Counted from the first letter of the stretch, positions 36,839 through 48,668 are shown. The stretch is 64,000 nucleotides of DNA from CAYSSG01 sp964433635 (GCA_964433635.1 CAYSSG010000004.1:18796-82795); one strand, 5' to 3'. The notes: generated by a model not told the origin, from the letters alone. A program made the numbers and translations.

Positions 36839-37622
36839 TGGACAATACCTTTGAACCTTGTTTATTCTGTATCCCCAATTCAGTGTATTTAATCATCTCT
36901 TCACTGAGCTCCTGCAAAGAAATATCCTTGCGATTAAAAGTGCCGACGATATTACCGCGATCGATGACAATAAATCGGTCAGAAACCGGGAATACATTTG
37001 CGATATTATGGGAAATATAAATACAGGATTTTCCCTTTTCTTTGATATCCTGGATAAATTTCAATACTTTTTTTACTTCCTGCAATGATAAAGCCATGGT
37101 TGGTTCATCTAAAATAACCAGATCTGCCTCAAAATACATTGCTCTTGATATGGCAACACCTTGCCTTTCACCACCGGATAAGGTTTTAATTAATGAATCA
37201 GCACCCACTCCGATTCCTCTGAATTTCATTAAATCATGCATAATCTTATTGGTTTCTTCCTTTTCCTTTTTGATATCTAGAAAACCGAGTCGATTGGTAA
37301 TCTGTCTGCCTATAAATACATTTCTCCATAAGCTCTGTTTCTCTGCCAGTGCTTTTTCCTGGTAGACCGTTTCTACACCCAATTTGTGGGCTATTTTTAC
37401 AGAATATTTTCTGGAGTCAATTTTTTTCCCTTTAATAAACATTTCACCCTTATCAAAGGAATGTACTCCGGAAATAATTTTAATCAAAGTTGATTTTCCT
37501 GCTCCGTTATCACCTAAAATTCCAACGACTTCGTTAAAACCAATCTCAAAATCAACTCCCTTCAATGCAATAACACCATCATATGATTTGTATATATCCT
37601 TCATTTCAACCAATTTATCCAT
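36831..37622 (-). CDS. Sugar ABC transporter ATP-binding protein, single-domain CUT2 type
   Basis: Energises the adjacent ribose-type importer. 263 aa: Walker A GDNGAGKST, Q-loop VYQEKALAE, signature LSGGERQGVAISRAM, Walker B LVILDEPTMAL, H-loop ISHNI. It has only one nucleotide-binding domain, whereas E. coli RbsA/AraG carry two fused, so it must work as a homodimer as in the FrcA type. Located between permease and binding protein. Confidence 0.9.
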   Translation of the reverse strand: MDKLVEMKDIYKSYDGVIALKGVDFEIGFNEVVGILGDNGAGKSTLIKIISGVHSFDKGEMFIKGKKIDSRKYSVKIAHKLGVETVYQEKALAEKQSLWRNVFIGRQITNRLGFLDIKKEKEETNKIMHDLMKFRGIGVGADSLIKTLSGGERQGVAISRAMYFEADLVILDEPTMALSLQEVKKVLKFIQDIKEKGKSCIYISHNIANVFPVSDRFIVIDRGNIVGTFNRKDISLQELSEEMIKYTELGIQNKQGSKVLSNE

Positions 37623-37669
37623 CCATATTCTCCCTTTATTTCTGCTGCGAATTATAGCATGTCTTATTT

Positions 37670-37710
37670 GATCCTGCAGTAAAAATGATTGATCATTTTA
37701 CTGCAGGATC
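37670..37710 (-). other. Long hairpin without U-tract downstream of the CUT2 binding-protein gene
   Basis: GATCCTGCAGTAAAAATGA (37670-37688) and TCATTTTACTGCAGGATC (37693-37710) pair over 18 bp with a single bulged A. It starts 33 nt after the binding-protein stop and before the ATPase gene. No T-run follows on the minus strand, so it should act as an mRNA 3'-end stabiliser or attenuator that raises binding protein above the membrane subunits, not as a terminator (inference). Confidence 0.75.
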
Positions 37711-37742
37711 ATTTATGCAGACTTCTTCAAGAATAGTCTATA

Positions 37743-38738
37743 TTATCTGATTCCTTTCTCTGCCAAAGGAGCTACCATGTCGATATTATCCTTGCTGATT
37801 AACCCACCGCCAGTATCAATATGCAGTCCAGAGAAACCATACATTTTGGTCAGATAAATCTGAAAAACAGGCAGGAAGCCCTGCAGGAAAGGCTGCTGAT
37901 CTAACACAAGGTCGGTATATCCGGATTTAATGCTTTCCACAACAGGAGCGGACAAATCAAATCCGGCACCGAATATATCTTCCGGACCCAGTCCGGCTGT
38001 TTCAAAGTAGGTCCGTTGGGAAGAAGTTAAATTTCCATGATCGGTTACCACTACTTTGCAATCCGGGTTTGCCTGCAGGTATCCGGAAATAACGGGAATG
38101 CCGTTTGCCGCATCCTTGTCAACCTCTGCAGAAATTTCAATATAATCAACTTCCATGCCGATTTCTTCAAACGCATCAATAGTCCCTTTGGTTCGTAATC
38201 CCCTGGTAGGCTGGGACAAAAGACCCCAGACTAGCCCCCGGTCACCTTCTTTTAGTCCTGCCATTCTAATGGAACCCTGACCAAGAGTATAGCCGGATTC
38301 ATATAATCCCTGGCCGACATATCCAAATCCATTACCGGCATAAGCATTTTCCAATTCAGGCAATGTCGTATTCTGGCTGGTAACAATAATACCCTGTGCA
38401 ATTGCTTCTTCTACAAAAGGTCGATAGGCTTCATCTCCGGGATGTCCCATAATGGCTATACCATCCGGATTCGCCGCAACTGCCTGCTGGAATTGGTCAA
38501 CCATTTTCTGTTGACTCCATTCAGACCATAAGTATCTTATTTCAACCCGGTCACCCAGTATTTCTTCTGCTGCCCTGGCACCATTATAGACAACCGTTGC
38601 AAAGGTACCTCCGGGAGAACCACCCGGGAAAAAGTATATCACAACTGGTTTTTCACCCTCCTGTGCTGATACCTGTGACAGTAAAAAAACAACACAAGTC
38701 AATACTAACAAAATGATAAGACTATTCTTTTTTAACAT
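37743..38738 (-). CDS. Ribose-type (CUT2) sugar-binding protein, probable arabinose
   Basis: Periplasmic receptor of the importer encoded downstream. 331 aa. Signal peptide of about 25 residues ending VSAQEG, then a peripla_BP_4-type two-lobe fold (PVVIYFFPGGSPGGTFATVV in part, QFQQAVAANPDGIAIMGHP, GLLSQPTRGLRTKG, VLDQQPFLQGF). GAGGAGG precedes the ATG. The specificity is from context only. Its leader also has an AAGGAGGTGA element 98 nt upstream of the ATG. Confidence 0.9.
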   Translation of the reverse strand: MLKKNSLIILLVLTCVVFLLSQVSAQEGEKPVVIYFFPGGSPGGTFATVVYNGARAAEEILGDRVEIRYLWSEWSQQKMVDQFQQAVAANPDGIAIMGHPGDEAYRPFVEEAIAQGIIVTSQNTTLPELENAYAGNGFGYVGQGLYESGYTLGQGSIRMAGLKEGDRGLVWGLLSQPTRGLRTKGTIDAFEEIGMEVDYIEISAEVDKDAANGIPVISGYLQANPDCKVVVTDHGNLTSSQRTYFETAGLGPEDIFGAGFDLSAPVVESIKSGYTDLVLDQQPFLQGFLPVFQIYLTKMYGFSGLHIDTGGGLISKDNIDMVAPLAEKGIR

Positions 38739-38835
38739 TTTTTCCTCCTCTTACAAATGTTAATTCAAAATGCTTTTCTGTATCAAATTTCTGCTTGTAG
38801 TTGCTGTTTAAAATAATTCTTAATCTGTTCCTTCT

Positions 38836-38845
38836 TCACCTCCTT
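38836..38845 (-). promoter_or_regulatory. Extra perfect Shine-Dalgarno element in the leader of the CUT2 binding-protein gene
   Basis: Minus-strand AAGGAGGTGA, a full complement of the usual 16S 3' end, 98 nt upstream of the real start, which has its own GGAGG. The frame that follows it is a 60-codon open frame (38783-38965) that overlaps the end of the GH51 gene and shows no protein-family features. The same element occurs before the other two binding-protein genes. Confidence 0.45.
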
Positions 38846-38931
38846 TATCAGTAAAAAGTACAAATCCCTCTGCTTTTTTAGCCCATCATCCCAGATTGCT
38901 TTTGTCAACTTCACTGACTCATTCTGGCTTT

Positions 38932-41578
<2,647 letters not shown>

Positions 41579-41659
41579 TAAAATATTTTTCCCTCATATA
41601 TTTTTTAAAAAAACAATTGTTTACCGAGTATTACAAATTATTACAGACTGAGTGAAGGA

Positions 41660-42505
41660 TTATTGTTTCACACCCCCGGCAGTTAATCCTTCAATAAAGG
41701 CTTTCTGGTTAATTAAAAACAGGATGGCGACCGGGATCACCGAGGCGACTGCACCGGGCATAATCATATCATAGGAATTCCCGTAGGGTGTAAGTAATGA
41801 CATCAAGCCAATGGGTAATGTCAATTTATCAGCAGACCGTAATACAATTAAAGGCCACACAAAGGCATTCCAGCTGTTCAAGGCCATCAGGATCGTCATG
41901 GCACCGAAGGCAGGTTTCATTAACGGTACAATGATTTTAAAATAGATTTTGAATTCACCGCACCCGTCAATTCTGGCTGCCTCAATCAAATCCCTGGGAA
42001 TTCCGATAATAAATTGACGGAAGAAAAAAACGGCAAAGGGTGAAACGGCAAAGGGCAGTATCACACCCAGATAGGTATCCATCAGGTTTATTTCAATCAT
42101 TAGTCGGTACAGGGGAAGCAAAAGAATCTGAAGGGGAACCATCATGACCAGCAATACCAGGAAAAAGAGGATATTCCTCAATCGAAAATTATACACGGCC
42201 AGACCATACCCCACCAGGGATGAAAGGAATAAGGACAATGCGGTTTGAAGAATGGTAATAATGAAGCTGTTCTTGTACCAGCTCAGATACCTGTCGTCTT
42301 CTAAAAATATCAGCTTATAGTTATTTAAGGTCATTTCATCAAAATTCATTTTAAAGGTCAGTCCTTCACTCAGCATTTCCTGTCCTGGCTTAAATGAGGT
42401 TATCAGCATGAAAAAAAACGGCGCCAAATAGATCAGGCAGATAACCAGCAATACAATAAATGACAGGCTTACTCCTTTTTTCGGTTGTTTCAAATTATTT
42501 TCCAT
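41660..42505 (-). CDS. Carbohydrate ABC transporter permease, MalG/UgpE type
   Basis: Inner-membrane subunit of a CUT1-type oligosaccharide importer. 281 aa, six helices, and the EAA loop EAARIDGCGEFKIYFKIIVP that contacts the ATPase. N-terminus KKGVSLSFIVLLVICLIYLAPFFFM contains the first helix. It follows the MalF-type permease by 6 nt. Probably imports arabino-oligosaccharides (context). Confidence 0.92.
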   Translation of the reverse strand: MENNLKQPKKGVSLSFIVLLVICLIYLAPFFFMLITSFKPGQEMLSEGLTFKMNFDEMTLNNYKLIFLEDDRYLSWYKNSFIITILQTALSLFLSSLVGYGLAVYNFRLRNILFFLVLLVMMVPLQILLLPLYRLMIEINLMDTYLGVILPFAVSPFAVFFFRQFIIGIPRDLIEAARIDGCGEFKIYFKIIVPLMKPAFGAMTILMALNSWNAFVWPLIVLRSADKLTLPIGLMSLLTPYGNSYDMIMPGAVASVIPVAILFLINQKAFIEGLTAGGVKQ

Positions 42506-42511
42506 GATTCA

Positions 42512-43402
42512 TCAATCCTTCCTGAAAAAACCAAAAATCTTTAACTGAATTAGATTGACGGTCATAATAATGATAAGTAAGGTAATGCCAATGGCTGATG
42601 CAAAACCAAAATTATTATAATTAAAGCCGGTCTGATAGATGTAAGCAACCAGGGTAAGGCCGATATCTCCAGGAGACCTGGAGGTCCAATAGGCAAAACT
42701 TTCTGCAAACATGGAAAATCCACCAAACACACTGATGGTTATAACAAAAATAATGACCGGTTTCAGAGAAGGTATGGTAATATGAAAGAATTTCTGTGTG
42801 CTGTTGGCTCCGTCTATGTCTGCAGATTCATATAACTCCCTGGGAATTGCCTGCAGACCGGCTAGGAAATAGACGATATTTACACCGGTCCACCTCCACA
42901 CGCACAACACAACCATTGCCAGCATCCCGGTCCATTTTCCCTGGAGCCATGTAATCGGTTCCATTCCAAAAAGACTAATCAACTGGTTAAACAGGGCGGT
43001 TGGTTGTGTACCAAAAGCAAATCGGAAGAACATCCCGCCGACAATCACCGAGGTCAGCGCAGGCATAAATAACGCAGAGCGAAAGAAATTCCGTCCCTTG
43101 AGCAGTTTCTCATTGAGAAGGACTGCCAGAACCAGAGGTACTGGGATTAAAATTGCGATAGTGAAAAACGTATATAAAAAACTGATCCTTAATGCATTGT
43201 AATAATGCGGATTCAGGAGATTACGATAGTTTTTAAATCCTACAAAGGTCACATCCCCGAATCCCGCAATATCCTGAAAACTCATAATCAAAGCGGAAAT
43301 CATCGGGTAAAGAAAAAATATCAGAAAAGTAAGTATAAAGGGCAACACGAAGATATAGGGAACTAATTTGACCGAATTGATTGCACAAATAATTTTTCTC
43401 AT
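42512..43402 (-). CDS. Carbohydrate ABC transporter permease, MalF/UgpA type
   Basis: Partner permease of the CUT1 importer. About 296 aa, six helices, EAA loop ESADIDGANSTQKFFHITIP. The frame opens with a GTG at 43417, but AAAGG six bases before the ATG at 43402 gives a better start. No ATPase gene is in this operon or anywhere in the window; CUT1 importers often share one MalK/MsmK-type ATPase encoded elsewhere. Confidence 0.92.
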   Translation of the reverse strand: MRKIICAINSVKLVPYIFVLPFILTFLIFFLYPMISALIMSFQDIAGFGDVTFVGFKNYRNLLNPHYYNALRISFLYTFFTIAILIPVPLVLAVLLNEKLLKGRNFFRSALFMPALTSVIVGGMFFRFAFGTQPTALFNQLISLFGMEPITWLQGKWTGMLAMVVLCVWRWTGVNIVYFLAGLQAIPRELYESADIDGANSTQKFFHITIPSLKPVIIFVITISVFGGFSMFAESFAYWTSRSPGDIGLTLVAYIYQTGFNYNNFGFASAIGITLLIIIMTVNLIQLKIFGFFRKD

Positions 43403-43472
43403 TCCAGGCCTTTCCACACTTACCTGACGACTTGTATTTTTATATTCTCACGAACAGAAAGAATTTTGTTTT

Positions 43473-43504
43473 ACAGGATTCCGCCTTTTAGGGCGGAATC
43501 CTGT
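43473..43504 (-). other. Perfect 13-bp hairpin without U-tract downstream of the CUT1 binding-protein gene
   Basis: ACAGGATTCCGCC (43473-43485) and GGCGGAATCCTGT (43492-43504) with a 6-nt loop, 55 nt past the binding-protein stop and before the permease genes. A-rich, not T-rich, sequence follows on the minus strand. Likely an mRNA stabiliser or partial attenuator giving excess binding protein over permeases. Confidence 0.8.
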
Positions 43505-43558
43505 GTATACCTGAAAGAAAGAAGGATTGCATTATTTGCATAATGAATCCCTCATTCC

Positions 43559-44851
43559 TTATTGCATTGCACGCAGTTCATTTGCGATTTGAGTCAGCAC
43601 TTCCTCAGGTGTTGCACTCTGTTGGGCAACGGTTTTAAAAGCTGCCTCTGATTTCAGCAGGTTGATGGCAGCCGGATAGATTTCAGTAATCACCGTAGGA
43701 TTAATTTCGTCTTTCACCTCCAATAATACATTAAAGAGATCCGTGCCATTCTCGAAATATTCAGTGAATATATTGGGCGCTGTAATTTCCGGGGCATCCC
43801 ACACATCCCATCTTAAAGGATCAAAACCAAGTACGGTATATGTTTTGATGGTGCCTTCCCTGGATAATTTGGCAAAGGCCAGGAAGTCTTTTGCCAGTTC
43901 CGGGTTTTCACACTGGTTGGTAATGGATGTACCGGTTCCTCCCATACCTGCAGATCTTGTTCCGCCCTCTGTCCAGGCAGGAGCAGGAGCAACTGTTATT
44001 TTTCCCTTCAGGTCAGGCATATAATCCGTAAAGCGGTTCAAGTACCAGAACGGCATCTCCAGAGAAGCCACTCCTCCTTTGTTCATAAAAGCCCAGAATT
44101 CTTCTGAATGGGTAAATCCGCCGGGACAGGGTACTGCAATTTTATCCACATTGACCCAGTCAGAAAGGGTCTGCAATATATCGATATTGGTCTGATTGTC
44201 CAGAATGACTTCACCATCAGACGCGAAAATATCCGATCCGGCTTTAATCATTTCCTGGTAGAATGTCCAGTGTTCGGTCACTTCGACCACGGTAAAGGGT
44301 ATCCCTGTTTCAGCCACTACCTTTTTCCCTGCTTCTTCGTAATCGGCAATGGTTTTAATATCAGCAATGTCAACACCGGCCTGGTCCAGTATTTCTGTAT
44401 TGTAATACATGACCGTTGCTCCCACATGATAATCGATTCCGTAATAATTCCCGTCTTTGGCATAACTTTCAAACCGACCCATAATCAGTTTATCTTTTAT
44501 CGGTTCGATAATATCATTTAAAGGAACAAAAGCAGGCTTGCTTCCTTTGAGATAATTGGCATACATGCTGATTTCAATATCAGCCAGGTCCGGCGCACCT
44601 TTACCGGATTGCAGGGCAATCAGGAGGTTGTTATGCATATCTTCATAGGGGTATACAGTGCCTTCAAATTTAATCTGCCTGTCTGGATTCTCTCCATTCC
44701 AGTTTTCAACGGCATCCATCAAAAAGCGGTTGTGACTTTCCTGGAATGTCCAGAAGGTGAATGTTGTTGGTTCACCCTGCGAAAAAGTAACGGCAGTTGC
44801 CAGGAAAAGTACAAAAATCAACGGGATTACTAACAAATATAAACGTTTCAT
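43559..44851 (-). CDS. Extracellular solute-binding protein family 1 (oligosaccharide)
   Basis: Periplasmic receptor of the CUT1 importer encoded downstream. 430 aa: signal peptide of about 25 residues (FVLFLATAVTFSQG), then a type-1 solute-binding fold (FTFWTFQESHNRF, NNLLIALQSGKGAPDLADIE in parts, YGIDYHVGATVMYYNTEIL, FAKLSREG). AAAAGGAG precedes the ATG. First structural gene after the strong promoter at 45196, so probably the most highly expressed in the regulon. Ligand by context arabinan oligomers. Confidence 0.92.
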   Translation of the reverse strand: MKRLYLLVIPLIFVLFLATAVTFSQGEPTTFTFWTFQESHNRFLMDAVENWNGENPDRQIKFEGTVYPYEDMHNNLLIALQSGKGAPDLADIEISMYANYLKGSKPAFVPLNDIIEPIKDKLIMGRFESYAKDGNYYGIDYHVGATVMYYNTEILDQAGVDIADIKTIADYEEAGKKVVAETGIPFTVVEVTEHWTFYQEMIKAGSDIFASDGEVILDNQTNIDILQTLSDWVNVDKIAVPCPGGFTHSEEFWAFMNKGGVASLEMPFWYLNRFTDYMPDLKGKITVAPAPAWTEGGTRSAGMGGTGTSITNQCENPELAKDFLAFAKLSREGTIKTYTVLGFDPLRWDVWDAPEITAPNIFTEYFENGTDLFNVLLEVKDEINPTVITEIYPAAINLLKSEAAFKTVAQQSATPEEVLTQIANELRAMQ

Positions 44852-44928
44852 ATTTTACTCCTTTTGATTGTCAAAACAGAATTTTTTTATGAACGATACA
44901 TAACACAAACTTCCAATTTCTATAACCA

Positions 44929-44938
44929 TCACCTCCTT
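44929..44938 (-). promoter_or_regulatory. Extra perfect Shine-Dalgarno element in the CUT1 binding-protein leader
   Basis: Minus-strand AAGGAGGTGA, 78 nt upstream of the binding-protein ATG, which has its own AAAAGGAG. An ATG overlaps the end of this element (too close for standard spacing) and opens a 24-codon frame that stops two codons before the structural gene, so a leader peptide is possible. The same element recurs before the other two binding-protein genes. Confidence 0.45.
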
Positions 44939-45176
44939 CACACAATGATTTAAATTAGTCTGTTAGTCTATTTTTTTAAATATCTATCACAGAATTTTTT
45001 CGCTGCTATCTGATAAGTGAGTTTGTTGAAACTTTCTAAAGAACAAACTTAAAAGTATGAAAGAACTCATTCATTTTCATACGGATCAATGATTTAAAGG
45101 TAAGGGCATTCTCCGTTAATTGCGTCACTTATCCTTAAAATATCTTTCCAATAAAATGATACAATTCAACAACATA

Positions 45177-45225
45177 TACGGACAACCGTACAACTATTAT
45201 ATATATGTTTATCTAATTTTGTCAA
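45177..45225 (-). promoter_or_regulatory. Strong promoter with overlapping inverted-repeat operator candidate
   Basis: Minus strand: TTGACA (45220-45225), 18-base spacer, TATAAT (45196-45201). Directly downstream, where transcription should start, lies TACGGTTGTCCGTA (45177-45190), an inverted repeat TACGG/CCGTA with a 4-base centre. Its sequence also contains TTGTACG, the half-site of B. subtilis AraR boxes, so the AraR-like repressor encoded in the cluster is the natural candidate binder (inference). Confidence 0.7.
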
Positions 45226-45365
45226 ATAATTCTTATTATTTAAATGTCATGATTGAATTATAATCCTAATATTGCAGAAAATAACTTTTTTGAATGGATA
45301 TAAAAGAATACTAAAAATACGCAGATATGATAAATAGATTGTGTGTTTTAGTTAGGTTAATCTAT

Positions 45366-46406
45366 TTATCTGGCAGAAAAACGGTAGATAGTCTCCTGAT
45401 AGTAGGTATTGCCGGGATATAAAACCGGAGAAGGAAATTTAGATTCATTGATTGCATTGGGGTAATTTCCTGTTTCCAGGCAGAGACCGCCATGCCTTTG
45501 AAACAGCGCCCCGCCGGCACCTATGGTATCTTCGATGAAGTTTCCGGAATAAAACTGGATTCCCTGGGCTGTTGTTAAAATTTCCATCAATCGGCCACTT
45601 CCGGGTTCATACAGCTTTGCTGCCCAGTGAAGTCCCTTTCCCAATCGATTGATAACAAAGCAGTGGTCATATCCGCCATCGGTTTCAGCGAAATCTTTTC
45701 CGATGCGTTTCGAACGGGTAAAATCCATACTTGTCCCTTTAGCCGGTTTAATTTCTCCGGTTGGAATCAGATTTTTATCCACAGGAATGTACTCAATACT
45801 GTTCAAAATGACCTTGTGGTTCATAATCGTTCCTGACCCTGCTCCAGCCAGATTCCAATAGGTATGGTTGGTTAGATTAATAATAGTGGGCTTATCAGTC
45901 TGAGCCTGATATTCAATCTTAAGCTCATCATCTTCATTAAGAACATAAATCACTTTTACCATTAAGTTACCTGGATACCCTTCCTCTCCATCCGGGCTGA
46001 GATAAGAAAATGCTACACCATTAAAAGTCACGCCATCAGTATCAGCTCCTTGCCAGACAACTTTATCAAAACCCTTAATCCCACCATGCAGGTGATGTAA
46101 ATCATTCTCATTTCGGGGAAGGTAATATTTTATGCCATTCAATGTAAAGGTACCATAAGCAATGCGATTGGCAAATCGACCAATGGTTGCACCAAAATAA
46201 AAATGACTGTCTAAATATTGTCGTAGATGATCAAATCCAAGGGTTATTTCACTCACTTTACCTTTTCTATCTGGCATTTTCAGAGAGGTAAGCGTGCTTC
46301 CCAGATTAATCACCGTAGCAGTAATACCATGAGAATTGCGGATAGTAAATTTTCTAATTTTATCTCCATGGGGAGTCATTCCAAATTGTTCAATCTTTAT
46401 ACTCAA
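45366..46406 (-). CDS. galM: Aldose 1-epimerase (mutarotase)
   Basis: Interconverts alpha and beta anomers of sugars; in this setting it would speed use of arabinose released by the glycosidases. 346 aa: RFANRIAYGTFTLNG, NHTYWNLAG (His), catalytic-site DHCFVINR and the C-terminal GLCLETGNYPNAIN with the base Glu. TTG start at 46406 with AGGA upstream. Same strand as the arabinan genes, but upstream of their promoter, so a separate transcript. Specificity (galactose or arabinose) not deducible. Confidence 0.92.
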   Translation of the reverse strand: MSIKIEQFGMTPHGDKIRKFTIRNSHGITATVINLGSTLTSLKMPDRKGKVSEITLGFDHLRQYLDSHFYFGATIGRFANRIAYGTFTLNGIKYYLPRNENDLHHLHGGIKGFDKVVWQGADTDGVTFNGVAFSYLSPDGEEGYPGNLMVKVIYVLNEDDELKIEYQAQTDKPTIINLTNHTYWNLAGAGSGTIMNHKVILNSIEYIPVDKNLIPTGEIKPAKGTSMDFTRSKRIGKDFAETDGGYDHCFVINRLGKGLHWAAKLYEPGSGRLMEILTTAQGIQFYSGNFIEDTIGAGGALFQRHGGLCLETGNYPNAINESKFPSPVLYPGNTYYQETIYRFSAR

Positions 46407-46498
46407 CGTATTATCCTGAAATTTACTTGATTGTGTAATAGATTGTCTTTTTTTGAATAGTACCGACCAGGAATCTTTTTCAAAAGCAGAATATTTTA

Positions 46499-46550
46499 TA
46501 ACACTGACTGGGGTTTTAGTATTTTTTGAATAAAATCCCAGTCAGTGTTA
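46499..46550. repeat. 20-bp inverted repeat between the glycine-rich gene and galM
   Basis: TAACACTGACTGGGGTTTTA (46499-46518) pairs with the segment 46531-46550 (ends CAGTCAGTGTTA) over 20 bp with one G-T, around a 12-nt loop. On neither strand is there a proper T-run after it. It lies 106 nt after the small glycine-rich gene and 93 nt before galM. Could be a weak terminator, a 3'-end stabiliser or an operator. Confidence 0.6.
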
Positions 46551-46655
46551 AATTAAAATCATCCCTTGAAACACTCCGTTACAAGATAATAAAATAATCT
46601 TCTTTATTGATATGGATTCCAGGGATATCTTACTGGTATATAGACTATTTTTTCG

Positions 46656-46940
46656 TTATTTGGACAGAGCTTTCTTTATTAATCCGATAATAGCCATCAA
46701 GACTCCGCCCCCGACACCACCACCAGCAACACTTCCCAGGATACTGGCAATATCCGTACCTCCGGTTTGAGTAGCCATTCCTAACATTCCCAAGATCTGT
46801 CCACCAAGTCCGCCACCAACAATTCCAGCCAGGGAATTCATTAGAGTTCCCAAGGAAAGGTTTTTGAATAATGATCCTGCTATATTTCCACCAACTGCAC
46901 CGCTTATTAATTGAATAATCAATGGCAAAAGATTTCCCAT
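46656..46940 (-). CDS. Small glycine-rich hydrophobic protein, unknown function
   Basis: 94 aa. I do not recognise a named function. Two hydrophobic glycine-rich stretches (LIIQLISGAVGGNIAGSLF; SLAGIVGGGLGGQILGMLG) and a C-terminal helix with a basic end (AIIGLIKKALSK) suggest a small membrane or channel-like protein. AAAGGAG precedes the ATG, and codon structure is clean, so the gene is probably real. The glycine zipper pattern (GxxxG, GGGxGG) would allow tight helix packing. Confidence 0.65.
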   Translation of the reverse strand: MGNLLPLIIQLISGAVGGNIAGSLFKNLSLGTLMNSLAGIVGGGLGGQILGMLGMATQTGGTDIASILGSVAGGGVGGGVLMAIIGLIKKALSK

Positions 46941-47167
46941 ATTAAAATACTCCTTTATTAATTGAATTAAATTTTAAAGACGACATGATATTCATGCTAC
47001 ATCTGTTTAGCTTAGAGTAATGATAGTAAACTTTAAAATATCTATAGTCCTTTTTGGATGATTCACCTCTTTTCTACCCGTTTTCTTTAATAAGTACACA
47101 TTGAAAAACGAATGTTAACACAATATAAGATATGTTCTTTCATTAATGCAATATAAAATATGATGCT

Positions 47168-47530
47168 TTACGGAATTGTCTCAATGATTTGACCGTATCC
47201 GTTAAAAACTGATATCGATCCACTATCTTCATTGGGTTCCATTGTGATAACAGGATTTCCTTCCTTATTCGTGATCAATATGACTCCTTCACCGTCTTCA
47301 TCTACAAATATGCCTGCAACATAGGTTCCATCCTTATTTCTGATAGCTATTGTACCATCCTTATCTAACAGAATGATTTCTCTTCCGGCGTCATCCACAA
47401 TGGCTATTCTTTTGGTGACAAGTCCTTCCTGAAAGTTTACCTGACTTTCTGCCTTGTCATCCACTAAAAAAACATGAAATATCAAGATTGCTATCACGGT
47501 ATAAAGAAAAATTCTTTCCAAAATTCTCAT
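47168..47530 (-). CDS. Small exported protein with repeated beta-strand motif, unknown function
   Basis: 120 aa. N-terminal hydrophobic segment (about 8-23; IFLYTVIAILIFHVFLV) followed by short repeats of the type GREIILLDKDGTIAIRNKDG, DEDGEGVILITNKEGNP, NGYGQIIETIP, a strand-turn pattern with D/N-G turns. No catalytic motif. Likely a periplasmic or surface beta-structured protein. GGAGG precedes the ATG. Separated from both neighbours by noncoding DNA. Confidence 0.6.
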   Translation of the reverse strand: MRILERIFLYTVIAILIFHVFLVDDKAESQVNFQEGLVTKRIAIVDDAGREIILLDKDGTIAIRNKDGTYVAGIFVDEDGEGVILITNKEGNPVITMEPNEDSGSISVFNGYGQIIETIP

Positions 47531-47966
47531 TTTTTCCTAACCTCCATCCTTAATTTTAATCATTACAAACAAAAATAGATTTTATTTTCTAATATCCTTT
47601 AATTAACTACCTGTTCTGATCAATTATAGCACCTTAAATGGTAAATAACATAGATTATTTTAATTACTTATTATTTAAATGATGTTCTGCAATCTCAATC
47701 TCCGCTGAGTTTTTTCTAATCATTTAATACTTGATTCAAGAATGATTCTATCCTGATTTATTAGTTTTATATCCACCATTATACACCTAATAAGTAAAGA
47801 TTTATTAAAAAGAACTTCTATCCATTAACTGGTATAACCTTGATAGTAGAATATGATGAAAATAAATCAAAGGAAGATTAGAAGTAAAGATTAAATATAA
47901 AATATTATCTTTATTTCTTGTTGAAGATGTGATAGTGAAGAATTAATTTTATAAAAAAATGGTTAT
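47531..47966. other. Intergenic, 436 bases, nothing identified
   Basis: AT-rich with stop codons in every frame. I see no hairpin with a T-run, no tRNA-like or riboswitch-like sequence, and no convincing open frame. It would contain the end of the liv transcript and the start of the small exported gene's transcript. Confidence 0.5.
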
Positions 47967-48668
47967 CTACCCCAAATAAGCTTTAATCACTTTGGGATCT
48001 TTTGCCACTTCCTGGGCAGTACCTTCTAGTATCACGTTACCAGTTTCTAAAACATAGGCTCTATGGGCAACTTCTAAAGCCATATGGGCATTTTGTTCCA
48101 CCAACAAAATAGTGGTTCCTTCTTGATTTACCTGTTTAATAACCCGGAATATATCCTGAACCAGCTTAGGCGCTAATCCCATGGAAGGCTCATCAAGCAT
48201 CATTAGTTTAGCTCTGGCCATCATTCCTCTGCCCAAAGCTAACATCTGTTGTTCTCCTCCAGATAGGGTTTCACCCAGTTGAAATCTTCTTTCCTTTAAA
48301 ATCGGAAATAAATCATACACCTTATTTAAATCTTCTTCAATTGCTATTTTGTCTTTCCGACCCCAGGAAGCAAGCTCTAAATTCTCCTGAACTGTGAGCG
48401 GTCCGAAGATAATTCTCCCTTCCGGTACATGGGTGATACCTTTTTTTACCAGATCGTAAGCAGGTACAGTTAAGAGATTTTCATTACAAAAGGTAATATT
48501 TCCCCTTTGGGGTTTTAAAAGATTTGAAATAGTATGTAATGTTGTTGTTTTTCCAGCTCCATTTGCCCCGATCAAGGTAACGACCTCTCCCTGTTTTACT
48601 TCGAAAGAGATTCCTTTCAGGGCACGGATGGGGCCATAACTGACTTCTAAATTATTGACCTTTAACAT
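47967..48668 (-). CDS. livF: Branched-chain amino-acid-type ABC transporter ATP-binding protein LivF
   Basis: Second ATPase of the HAAT-family importer. About 233 aa from the ATG at 48668 (GGGAGAA upstream); the open frame to 48695 runs inside livG. Walker A GANGAGKTTT, signature LSGGEQQMLALGRGMM, Walker B LMMLDEPSMGLAP, H-loop LVEQNA. C-terminal VAKDPKVIKAYLG is typical. Last gene of livKHMGF. Confidence 0.94.
   Translation of the reverse strand: MLKVNNLEVSYGPIRALKGISFEVKQGEVVTLIGANGAGKTTTLHTISNLLKPQRGNITFCNENLLTVPAYDLVKKGITHVPEGRIIFGPLTVQENLELASWGRKDKIAIEEDLNKVYDLFPILKERRFQLGETLSGGEQQMLALGRGMMARAKLMMLDEPSMGLAPKLVQDIFRVIKQVNQEGTTILLVEQNAHMALEVAHRAYVLETGNVILEGTAQEVAKDPKVIKAYLG

Larger units (their letters stand above)
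44852..45365. promoter_or_regulatory. Long intergenic control region of the arabinan regulon
   Basis: 514 bases without a convincing protein gene. It holds, reading toward the binding-protein gene on the minus strand: a promoter (45196-45225), an overlapping inverted repeat (45177-45190), an untranslated leader of about 340 nt, and a perfect AAGGAGGTGA (44929-44938), whose last bases overlap a 24-codon leader frame (ATG 44929, stop 44855-44857). The remaining sequence is AT-rich with no other structure I can support. Confidence 0.6.
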
